Part shown: one piece after another, positions 44,597-51,718 of the stretch
How positions within the stretch are numbered: position 1 is the first letter of the stretch
How the letters are laid out: each line of letters starts with the position of its first letter
Assembly: GCA_963797765.1 (NCBI GenBank)
Contig: CAWCQU010000003.1
Coordinates: forward strand, 1 to 64,000
DNA length: 64,000 nt
Direction: 5' to 3'
From: JBGPTK01 sp963797765
Lineage (GTDB): Bacteria > Acidobacteriota > Terriglobia > Acidiferrales > UBA7541
Position numbers and translations under genes: made by a program
Notes under the pieces: generated by a model
Seen by the model: the letters and a program-made list of their open reading frames with translations, nothing else
What the model was told of the DNA's origin: nothing
The model's database searches: none

Positions 44597-45355
44597 ATGT
44601 CGGATCTCGCACAAGTTTTGCAATGGGGGCAGAACGAATCAGTTCTGGTGACGGAACTGCAAGCTGGTTCTGACTCCGCGTTCGATTGGCTGGTCACCTA
44701 TTATCACGCCCCTGTTTACAACCTGGTTTTCGGAATTTTAAGCGACGCTGCCGACGCCGCCGATGTTAGCCAGGAAGTTTTCATGAAAGCGTTTCGCGGA
44801 ATCCGCGGTTTCCGCCGCGGCAGTTCGCTGAAGACCTGGCTCTATCGCATCGCCGTTCGCGAAGCGCTGAATCACAGGCGCTGGTGCTGGCGGCATCATC
44901 GCCAGCAAATTTCAATCGATGCCGAAAATGAAGACGGCCAGCGCGCTATGGATCTCGAAGATCTGGATGCCACTCCTTTTGAAAAGCTCGCTGCACTGGA
45001 AACCCAAACCGTGATTCGAAATGCCTTGGCGTCGGTGCCGGAACAATATCGCAGCGCGGTGATCTTGCGCGATCTGGAAGGCTTGGCGTACGAGGAAATC
45101 TCGGAAGTTTTGGACGTTTCGGTCGGAACTGTTAAATCCCGGATTTTGCGCGGACGGCGCGCCTTGCGGGAAATCCTAGACCCCCTTTTGAACGTGCACG
45201 CTTCGGCTCATTCCCATTCATCGCACAAGCAACAATCTCAGCAGTCTCCAGAGGCCGGCGCTTCCGAAGCCGTCGCGTTTCATGTTCCATCAGAAGTTCC
45301 CTCCCTGCACCAGGTGGCCCTCACACTGGAGCGCGGGAGAGGAGATGTTCGATGA
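44597..45355 (+). CDS. ECF-type RNA polymerase sigma factor (RpoE-like)
   Basis: A 252-residue group-4 sigma factor. Region 2: LVTYYHAPVYNLVFGILSDA with DAADVSQEVFMKAFRGIRGF (sigma 2.1-2.2), SSLKTWLYRIAVREALNHRR (2.3-2.4). Region 4: SVPEQYRSAVILRDLEGLAY followed by EEISEVLDVSVGTVKSRILR (helix-turn-helix). A C-terminal tail of about 50 residues rich in His, Ser and Gln is unusual. The gene overlaps the anti-sigma start by four bases (ATGA), the usual coupling of ECF pairs. It should direct transcription of envelope-stress genes when the partner releases it. ATG 44597 has a GGGAAAA leader rather than a strong ribosome site. Confidence 0.92.
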   Translation: MSDLAQVLQWGQNESVLVTELQAGSDSAFDWLVTYYHAPVYNLVFGILSDAADAADVSQEVFMKAFRGIRGFRRGSSLKTWLYRIAVREALNHRRWCWRHHRQQISIDAENEDGQRAMDLEDLDATPFEKLAALETQTVIRNALASVPEQYRSAVILRDLEGLAYEEISEVLDVSVGTVKSRILRGRRALREILDPLLNVHASAHSHSSHKQQSQQSPEAGASEAVAFHVPSEVPSLHQVALTLERGRGDVR

Positions 45356-46047
45356 CTTGTCATCAAATTCGAAAGCGCTTGCCCGGATATATGGATGGCG
45401 CCATCCGTTCCGGTGAACGGTCACGCGTTCGAACTCATCTGGATTCTTGTTCGGAATGCCGCACGGAGCTCGAGCGTTATCACAAATTGTCGGCATTGCT
45501 TTGCCGCACTCGGCCTGCCATGCCTCCTGCGGGGCTGGCAACGCAAATCCGAATTCGTGTTTCGCAGGCGCGCGCCGTCGAAAGCCGTGTCCATCTATAT
45601 TGGGTGCGCGCAACCATGATTTTTAAGGACATTCTCGAACCTTTGGCCGTGCCTGCCACGGGCGGTGTAGTCACCGCCATCCTGGCATTCGTTTTTGTGG
45701 TCCAAAGTTTGCTGGTCGGCATGCCCGTTGGCGCGGTGCCCAACGATCTCCCCACAAATCTGATGCAGCCGGCTCGTTTGGAAAGCTTGGCGCCCTTCCC
45801 GGCCCCCGGGATCATGGTTCCAAGCGACCTCGGCGATTCTGGAGTGCTGCTGGTGGAAGCGACCCTGGATGCGCAGGGCGGCGTCGTCAACTACAACATT
45901 CTTGCCGGCCCCGATAATTCCGCCGTGCGCCGTCAACTCGACCAGGTTCTCTTGTTTTCGCGCTTCCGCCCTCAGATGAGTTTTGGCCGCCCAACTTCCG
46001 GTGGCCGCGTGATGCTCAGTTTCAGCGAAGTTCGCGTAAAGGGATAG
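45352..46047 (+). CDS. Membrane anti-sigma factor with TonB-like C-terminal domain
   Basis: A 231-residue partner of the ECF factor. Residues 1-45 hold the zinc anti-sigma (ZAS/zf-HC2) motif: Cys3, His29, Cys33, Cys36. One membrane helix follows (about 105-125, VVTAILAFVFVVQSLLVGM). The extracytoplasmic part ends with a domain that looks like the TonB C-terminus (residues ~160-230: LLVEATLDAQGGVVNYNILA, VRRQLDQVLLFSRFRP, VMLSFSEVRV). In TonB family proteins this fold binds partner peptides across the envelope, so here it may sense an envelope ligand; that part is inference from shape and short motifs. Starts at ATG overlapping the sigma stop. Confidence 0.85.
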   Translation: MTCHQIRKRLPGYMDGAIRSGERSRVRTHLDSCSECRTELERYHKLSALLCRTRPAMPPAGLATQIRIRVSQARAVESRVHLYWVRATMIFKDILEPLAVPATGGVVTAILAFVFVVQSLLVGMPVGAVPNDLPTNLMQPARLESLAPFPAPGIMVPSDLGDSGVLLVEATLDAQGGVVNYNILAGPDNSAVRRQLDQVLLFSRFRPQMSFGRPTSGGRVMLSFSEVRVKG

Positions 46048-46199
46048 ACAGGCAACCCCTCAGCCCGGTTCGGCGTCCACCTTTCCTTGACTCCGCAGAT
46101 GCATCCCTTTAGAGTTTCTTGGCGAAGCACGGCCACTTTAGGCCCGAGCGTCCCGTTCGGTCTGCTTTGCTATCTGGATTCGCTCATTCGTCGAGGAGG

Positions 46200-47816
46200 A
46201 TGAACATCCGAGGTTCCCGCCGGCCTTCCAGCACCGCACCCAATCATTTGCTTCGCTCAGGCCTTATCGCTTGCGTCTGTTTGTGCGGGTTTTTACCTGC
46301 GCTCGCTTCGGCTCAGCAGACGGCTCCGCCTCCTCCCGTGGAAACTCGAAATCTCTCCAGCATCAATGTGGAAAGCAGCCAGCAATTATTTGCCACCATG
46401 TGCGCGCTGGCTGCCGCGGGGTTCGATTCCGAATCCGCTGATTTGGGCGCCACTCCGGCCGAATTGCAGCTCCGCGATGATCTAATGAAGCTGCAGGGTC
46501 CAGCCGTCGATGCTCTGCGAAAATTCTACCGCCAGCACCAATTGGCCAATGCCCGGGAAACTTTCTCTCCTTACATTTCATTTGGATTGGTTGTCGGCCC
46601 TCCGCCGAAATTTGCCTTTGTGTTGATTCACGACCAGTTGCCGCCCGACGTTCTCGGCCTGGAAGGATTCGATGAAATTCTGGTGAATTTTTATCGCGAA
46701 GCTCATATCGAACAACGCTGGCATTCCCTGCAGCCGGAATATGAAAAGGGAACCCAGCGTTTCGATTCGCCGGTTCGCCGGATTGTCACCGTGTCCACCG
46801 CTTACTTGCGCGAAATTCTCACGCCGTCGCAGCGCACCTTTACCGTCTACGTCGAACCGCTGGTCGGTTCGCGCACAAATTTCCGCGATTATCTCGATCA
46901 TTACGATGTGGTCGTCAGTCCTTCTCCGGTGCTGCCTCTTGACGACGTTCAGCATGCCTTCCTGCACTTTCTTCTCGATCCGCTCCCGCTGAAATTCGAT
47001 GCCCTCGTGCTCACTAAAAAATCTCTGCTCAATTTCGCCGCCAAAGCCCCTCGTCTTCCGATTGAGTATCAGCGCGACTTCACTTCGCTTTTCACGGAAT
47101 GCCTGATTCGCGCCGTCGAATTGCGCCTCACCCGTCACACCCCCGCCCAGCTCGAAGCGGCCCTGGTTGACGACGATCGTTCCGGCTACGTTCTGGTCCG
47201 CCCTCTGGTCACACAATTGAAAATCTTTGAAAAAGCGGAACCCGCCATGCATTATTATTTCCCCGACCTGGTGCGGGGAATTGATGTCGCGGCGGAAACT
47301 CAGCGTCTGCAGCAAATGGAATTTGCGGCGACGGACGATTCCGCCACTCCGTCTCAATTGCACGCCCATTCCGGCGAAACGGAACTCGATCGCTGGCTTT
47401 CGGAAGGGGATCGCCAGATCGCATTGCAAAATGGAGTTGCCGCGGGCGAAGTATTCGAGCATATTTTGCAGAAATATCCGGATGTGCCGCGCGCGGTTTA
47501 TGGTTTGGCCGTGGCTTCCGTGCTCCAAAGGAACGGCGATCGCGCCAAGGAACTATTCGAGAAGTTGGTAAAGCCAGAAGCAGCGCCTGCATCCGGCGCT
47601 GCGCCGCCTCCCGCTGATCCGGATGTGTTGGCTTGGTCGCATGTCTATCTGGGTAGAATTCATGACGTGGAAGGTGACCGCACACTGGCTCTGAACGAGT
47701 ATCGCGCAGCACTTGGCGTGGAAGGGGTTCCGGAGGCCGCTCGTGTGGCTGCGCAACGCGGCATTTCCACCGGTTATCAGCCCAAGAGGCCCGCCGACGA
47801 TTCCAAGCGGCCCTAG
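46200..47816 (+). CDS. Exported protein with C-terminal TPR, unknown
   Basis: A 538-residue protein with a signal peptide (GLIACVCLCGFLPALASAQQ), a long alpha-rich domain without a recognised family (LFATMCALAAAGFDSESADL, FSPYISFGLVVGPPPKFAFV, RRIVTVSTAYLREILTPSQR, QHAFLHFLLDPLPLKF), and two or three TPRs near residues 410-520 (EVFEHILQKYPDVPRAVYGL, AWSHVYLGRIHDVEGDRTLA). It follows the anti-sigma gene and precedes another exported TPR protein, so it is likely part of the same regulon. GAGGAGG is directly against the ATG at 46200, an unusually short spacing, so the true start may differ. Confidence 0.75.
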   Translation: MNIRGSRRPSSTAPNHLLRSGLIACVCLCGFLPALASAQQTAPPPPVETRNLSSINVESSQQLFATMCALAAAGFDSESADLGATPAELQLRDDLMKLQGPAVDALRKFYRQHQLANARETFSPYISFGLVVGPPPKFAFVLIHDQLPPDVLGLEGFDEILVNFYREAHIEQRWHSLQPEYEKGTQRFDSPVRRIVTVSTAYLREILTPSQRTFTVYVEPLVGSRTNFRDYLDHYDVVVSPSPVLPLDDVQHAFLHFLLDPLPLKFDALVLTKKSLLNFAAKAPRLPIEYQRDFTSLFTECLIRAVELRLTRHTPAQLEAALVDDDRSGYVLVRPLVTQLKIFEKAEPAMHYYFPDLVRGIDVAAETQRLQQMEFAATDDSATPSQLHAHSGETELDRWLSEGDRQIALQNGVAAGEVFEHILQKYPDVPRAVYGLAVASVLQRNGDRAKELFEKLVKPEAAPASGAAPPPADPDVLAWSHVYLGRIHDVEGDRTLALNEYRAALGVEGVPEAARVAAQRGISTGYQPKRPADDSKRP

Positions 47817-47878
47817 CAGCACACCATTTGATTTCCGCGGAAATCGAATGGAAACTAATCACGAAGAAGGGGAGACAT

Positions 47879-48757
47879 ATGAAGTTTATTACAAATCAAT
47901 CTCCGGCCACCCGCGCCGCTGCGGTCGCACTCAGTCTTCTAATCTGGGCCGGCAACGCATGGGCGGCGGGGAATTCGCTGCAGATGCAGCAGCCTCCGGC
48001 TCAACAGCCGCCGCCGGCGGCCAAAACTCCGGCTCCCGGCCAACAGGCGCCGCCCGTCGAAACTCCCAAAATCGATCCTGCCGAAGAAGCCGCTTACAAA
48101 GCTTTTTACGATCTCAAGCCCGATGATGCCACCAAGCAAATTCAAATGGGCGAAGACTTCCTCAAAAAGTATCCCGAAAGCCATTATCGCCAGGTCGTCT
48201 ATTCCCGTTTGACCCAAGCCTATTTCGGCAAGCAGGAAATGGAGAAGATGTTTGCCTCCGGCGACAAAGCACTCCAGCTCAATCCCGACGATGTTTCCGT
48301 GCTCGCCCTGCTTGGCTGGGTCCTTCCGCACAACATCAATCCCAACGACCCGAATTCCGACCAGAAAATCGTCAAGTCCGAGCAGTACTCGAAGCATGCG
48401 ATTGAACTGCTCGATTCCATGCCCAAGCCCGAAGGTCTCACGGACGATCAGTTCAGCAAGGCCAAGGCCGAGGCGCTTTCCCGCAGCCACAGTGGTTTGG
48501 GGCTCGACGATTTCCGCCGCGGGCAATTTGCGGAGTCCGTCACGGAATTGCAGCAGGCCACGCAACTGGTGCCCAATCCCGATCCGGTGGATCTCTTCGT
48601 CATCGGAATCGATCTGCAGCAGCTCAAACGCTACGGCGACGCCGTCACTGCGTTCCAGAAGTGCGCCGAGCTGCAGAGCCAGCTTCAAGACCGCTGTAAG
48701 CAACTTGGAGAGCAATCCAAGCGGATGGCCGCCACGGAAACTCCCAAAAAGCCCTGA
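47879..48757 (+). CDS. Exported TPR protein
   Basis: A 292-residue protein with an N-terminal signal peptide (AAAVALSLLIWAGNAWA), a Gln/Pro/Ala-rich linker (30-60), and four to five TPR-like helix pairs (residues 70-280: AAYKAFYDLKPDDATKQIQM, VYSRLTQAYFGKQEMEKMFA, GLDDFRRGQFAESVTELQQA, IGIDLQQLKRYGDAVTAFQK). It most likely serves as a periplasmic scaffold. GGGGAGA precedes ATG 47879. It comes just before rnc with 14 intervening bases, suggesting one operon through rnc and lepB. Confidence 0.8.
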   Translation: MKFITNQSPATRAAAVALSLLIWAGNAWAAGNSLQMQQPPAQQPPPAAKTPAPGQQAPPVETPKIDPAEEAAYKAFYDLKPDDATKQIQMGEDFLKKYPESHYRQVVYSRLTQAYFGKQEMEKMFASGDKALQLNPDDVSVLALLGWVLPHNINPNDPNSDQKIVKSEQYSKHAIELLDSMPKPEGLTDDQFSKAKAEALSRSHSGLGLDDFRRGQFAESVTELQQATQLVPNPDPVDLFVIGIDLQQLKRYGDAVTAFQKCAELQSQLQDRCKQLGEQSKRMAATETPKKP

Positions 48758-48771
48758 GGCGTTGTGCCTCC

Positions 48772-49515
48772 ATGATGCCAGCGGAACAAGAAGTTCTTGA
48801 GTCGGCGCTCGGCCACCATTTCCGTGATCCGGAATGGCTGGAACGGGCGCTGACCCACCGCTCTCATCGCGAAGGTCTCGCCGCCCATGGCTCCTTCGAC
48901 AACGAACGGTTGGAATTTCTCGGAGATCGCGTTCTGGGCCTGGTGGTAAGCGAGCACTTGCTTCGCGCCTTTCCCGAATGGGATGCCGGACAACTCTCCA
49001 AGAGCATCGCCCGATTGGTTAGCACCTCTAGTTTGGAGGTAGCCGCCCGGCGAATCGGCCTGGGCCGGCACTTGAGGCTGGGGCGTGGCGAAGAAAAGAC
49101 CGGCGGCCGCGAAAAGCGCAACTTGCTGGCCGACGTGTTCGAGGCCGTTATAGCAGCCATCTACTTTGATGGCGGCCTTGAATCCGCCTCGCGTTTTATT
49201 CGCGCTACACTGCTGGATGCCGTCGAGGCAGGTCATCCCGGCGCGCTGGAACAGGGCGATTATAAATCCGCCCTGCAGGAAATGCTGCAACAGAGCGGCC
49301 GTGGACTGGCGGATTATCGCGTGGTCCGGGAAAGTGGTCCCGACCATCAGAAGATTTTCTTCGTGGAAATCTGGCTCGACCAGCATAGGATTGCCGGTGG
49401 GGAAGCCGGCACCAAAAAGGAAGCCGAGCAGAAAGCGGCTCGAGCCGCTCTCGATCTTCTCGAAACCGACGTTCCGGGCTCCGCTCCCGAAAGCGATCCA
49501 GCCGGCAAGAAGTGA
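48772..49515 (+). CDS. rnc: Ribonuclease III
   Basis: A 247-residue dsRNA-specific endonuclease that processes rRNA precursors and structured mRNAs. The N-terminal RNase III domain has NERLEFLGDRVLG with Glu45, Glu48 and Asp52, and the second catalytic pair Asp121 and Glu124 in LLADVFEAVIAAIY. A C-terminal dsRNA-binding domain follows (residues 162-230: DYKSALQEMLQQSGRGLADY, EIWLDQHRIAGGEAGTKKEA, EQKAARAALDLLE). ATG 48772 and 48775 are both possible. The neighbourhood rnc-lepB is conserved in many bacteria. Confidence 0.97.
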   Translation: MMPAEQEVLESALGHHFRDPEWLERALTHRSHREGLAAHGSFDNERLEFLGDRVLGLVVSEHLLRAFPEWDAGQLSKSIARLVSTSSLEVAARRIGLGRHLRLGRGEEKTGGREKRNLLADVFEAVIAAIYFDGGLESASRFIRATLLDAVEAGHPGALEQGDYKSALQEMLQQSGRGLADYRVVRESGPDHQKIFFVEIWLDQHRIAGGEAGTKKEAEQKAARAALDLLETDVPGSAPESDPAGKK

Positions 49516-49541
49516 TCATCAACCGATAGATTGGGGAATCG

Positions 49542-50339
49542 ATGGCCGAAGCGGCCGAATTAACCGAATCCGAAAATGTAGATCGCGGCGGCGAAGAGTC
49601 GCAAGCGCAACCCACGTTGCGCGAATATGCCGAATCGCTTTTGGTCACCATCGTCCTGGCCCTGTTCGCCACCACCTTCATCGTCCAGGCTTTTAAAATA
49701 CCCTCGCAGTCCATGGAATCCACGCTTTTGGTTGGCGACCACTTGCTGGTAAACAAATTCATTTTCGGCGGTCGCGGCGGCTGGTATGAGCATCTGCTCC
49801 CTTACCGCGCCGTTCGCCACGGCGACATCATCGTTTTTAAATTTCCGTTCGACGATCACCCGCATTACGTGAAACGCGTGATCGGCCTTCCCGGAGACCA
49901 CATCAAGATTACCAACGCCAAAATTTATATCAACGGCCAGCTTTCCTCCGAGCCTTACGTGGTCCACGACGAAACTTCCGAAGATCCCTTCGCCGACAAT
50001 TTCCCGCCCACCGACCGCTATTTCCTCAACGGAAGCGTTCGCCAGGAATGGGCCCACGATATTCTCAACCACGTGGAGAAGGGCGAGCTCGTCGTCCCCG
50101 CGAATCACTATTTCGTCATGGGCGATAATCGCGACCACAGCTGGGACAGCCGCTACTGGGGTTTCGTGGATCGCGACGCCATCATGGGCCGCCCCATCCT
50201 GATCTATTGGTCCGTGGAAGCCACCAGCGCCGATTACGGCGACCGCGGCATCGGCGGCAATCTGATCGCCTTGGTGGATTTCATCGTCCACTTACCCAGC
50301 CGCACCCGCTGGAGCCGCATGCTCCGCGAAGTCCACTAG
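49542..50339 (+). CDS. lepB: Signal peptidase I
   Basis: A 265-residue type I signal peptidase. One N-terminal membrane helix (LLVTIVLALFATTFIVQAF) leads to the catalytic Ser57 in PSQSMESTLLVGDHLLVNKF; the general base Lys111 is in HYVKRVIGLPGD; box E is GDNRDHSWDSRYWGFV. It cleaves signal peptides on the periplasmic face, and thus matures the many exported proteins here. It follows rnc by 26 bases and shares its operon. Confidence 0.97.
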   Translation: MAEAAELTESENVDRGGEESQAQPTLREYAESLLVTIVLALFATTFIVQAFKIPSQSMESTLLVGDHLLVNKFIFGGRGGWYEHLLPYRAVRHGDIIVFKFPFDDHPHYVKRVIGLPGDHIKITNAKIYINGQLSSEPYVVHDETSEDPFADNFPPTDRYFLNGSVRQEWAHDILNHVEKGELVVPANHYFVMGDNRDHSWDSRYWGFVDRDAIMGRPILIYWSVEATSADYGDRGIGGNLIALVDFIVHLPSRTRWSRMLREVH

Positions 50340-50528
50340 CAGCTGCCTTGTAAGGTTCTTAGGGGGTCGGAGCTTCAGCGTCCGATATGGCACAATTCGG
50401 TAAGGGAGGTCGTGTGGCTTCAGCCCTTGAAGGGCGGACGTGCTTTCGATCGCATGACAGTATCCGAAGGAAATGGGCTTTAACCCGAGAAGCGAGCCTC
50501 GAATGCTGCCTTCCAGGAGGTTCTGAAA
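50340..50528. repeat. Stacked GGCTTCAGCCC-type repeat fragments
   Basis: Three short relatives occur in a row: GGAGCTTCAGCGTCCGATAT, GTGGCTTCAGCCCTTGAAGG and GGGCTTTAACCCGAGAAGCG. Similar pieces occur at 61242 and 61903. No coding sequence. Confidence 0.45.
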
Positions 50529-50681
50529 ATGTTTCTAATTCTCACAATCGTCCTGGTCATCTCCCTGATCGGCAGCCTCCCTCTCTGGCCCCACAGCAAA
50601 ACCTGGGGCTACTACCCCAGCGCAGGCGCCGCCGTGGTGATTCTGATTATCCTGGTCCTGCTAATCCTCGGCCGCCTGTAG
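50529..50681 (+). CDS. DUF3309 family small membrane protein
   Basis: Fifty residues, MFLILTIVLVISLIGSLPLW to AAVVILIILVLLILGRL, with two membrane helices around the conserved loop LPLWPHSKTWGYYPSAG. This matches the DUF3309 family of tiny bacterial membrane proteins in length and loop sequence. AGGAGGT lies eight bases before the ATG, strong translational support. Function is unknown; family members are often stress- or stationary-phase-associated, which is not shown here. Confidence 0.88.
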   Translation: MFLILTIVLVISLIGSLPLWPHSKTWGYYPSAGAAVVILIILVLLILGRL

Positions 50682-50707
50682 CCTCGGTTTCCAAGCGCAC
50701 AGCAACC

Positions 50708-50748
50708 TGTCATTCTGAGGCCCGCCTTCCGGGCCGAAGAATCTCTCC
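50708..50748. repeat. REP-like repeat, GTCATTCTGAG type
   Basis: TGTCATTCTGAGG, stem GGCCCG-CCTT-CCGGGCC, then GAAGAATCTCTCC. It matches the copy at 62611-62651 at both ends with a different centre. The stem here is well paired. Confidence 0.65.
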
Positions 50749-50844
50749 ATCTTTTCAATTCTGAAGGATCTCATGCTGAAATCTACGGGCTGAACCCGAA
50801 TGGGCAGGCAGTCAGGTTCTTCGCGTGCTCAGAAGTTTATACTG

Positions 50845-51555
50845 TCAGTACAACCGATACTTTTGTATTGGAGTCAACTCGATCTCCAGTTTCATCACCT
50901 CCCCCGCGGAAAGATGAATCAGCTTGCCATGCCCCGCGCTTTCCTTCCATTCTCGAAATCCTGGGGACTTGATGTGCAAAATCACGTTCTGATTTGGAGG
51001 CACCAAATAAGAAGAATTCTCGCAAGAAGGCGGCTCGGATTCATCGCACGAGGACTGTATCCATCGTTTGCGGCTGACGTTCAATCTAACTTCATTTTTG
51101 GTAATCTCAGCTTTGGTGCTGGCGCTTTTCACGTGCAATACCAAAGTCCCGGGTCTTGGGGGTGCGATCACATTTAGCTGCCCCTCCAATTTCTTCTCGG
51201 TGATACGCACTTTTGGACCCCGGACGCCATACAAAAACCAATACGTATCATGACCGGACCTTGGGTAGCCTGCTTCCTCGTCCTCAACATAGACCCCCCA
51301 TTCGCCACAGGGAACTTCCACGAACCGATACTGTCCTTGCTCATCAGTTTTTGTTCGCGGAAGCAGATAGTCGTAGTCGCCAGTGGGCTCAAGTACCAGT
51401 CCAACGCCGCTCCATGGTTTGCCATCCTGTCTGATCACAGCACCGTGCACTACTCCATTGCAATTGGAGTTCTGCTGGGGATTTTCCCTCGCATGGTTCT
51501 GCCCAGGAGCAGATATCGCAAATAAAAACGAAGCTAAGCCGACAAAAATCTTCAT
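50845..51555 (-). CDS. Secreted CarboxypepD-regulatory-like protein
   Basis: A 236-residue exported protein. After a signal peptide (FVGLASFLFAISAPGQ) comes a CarboxypepD-regulatory-like beta-sandwich (residues 33-85: GVVHGAVIRQDGKPWSGVGL, TDEQGQYRFVEVPCGEWGVY) and a second beta-rich region (residues 110-230: VRITEKKLEGQLNVIAPPRP, TLVLHVKSASTKAEITKNEV, ILHIKSPGFREWKES). No catalytic motif is seen. Four cysteines may form disulfides. It stands alone, convergent with the DUF3309 side and divergent from the AsmA gene. Confidence 0.75.
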   Translation of the reverse strand: MKIFVGLASFLFAISAPGQNHARENPQQNSNCNGVVHGAVIRQDGKPWSGVGLVLEPTGDYDYLLPRTKTDEQGQYRFVEVPCGEWGVYVEDEEAGYPRSGHDTYWFLYGVRGPKVRITEKKLEGQLNVIAPPRPGTLVLHVKSASTKAEITKNEVRLNVSRKRWIQSSCDESEPPSCENSSYLVPPNQNVILHIKSPGFREWKESAGHGKLIHLSAGEVMKLEIELTPIQKYRLY

Positions 51556-51718
51556 GATCTATGACATCCACTATAGCTTTTATCGCTAATCACGGAAATA
51601 GCAAGCGTCACGTTTGACCGGCCTCAACATGATCGCCTCGCTTTATAGCGTGAATCTGCCCGTCAGCCCAATCCCTCCGCTTCACTTCGTCCCCCGCTTT
51701 TGACACAATTCCATATCC

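Noticed and set aside
46578..47528. 316-codon minus-strand frame inside the exported protein gene
   Set aside because: It is a shadow of the plus-strand gene: rich in Gln, Arg and Ile, with no ribosome site or signal peptide.
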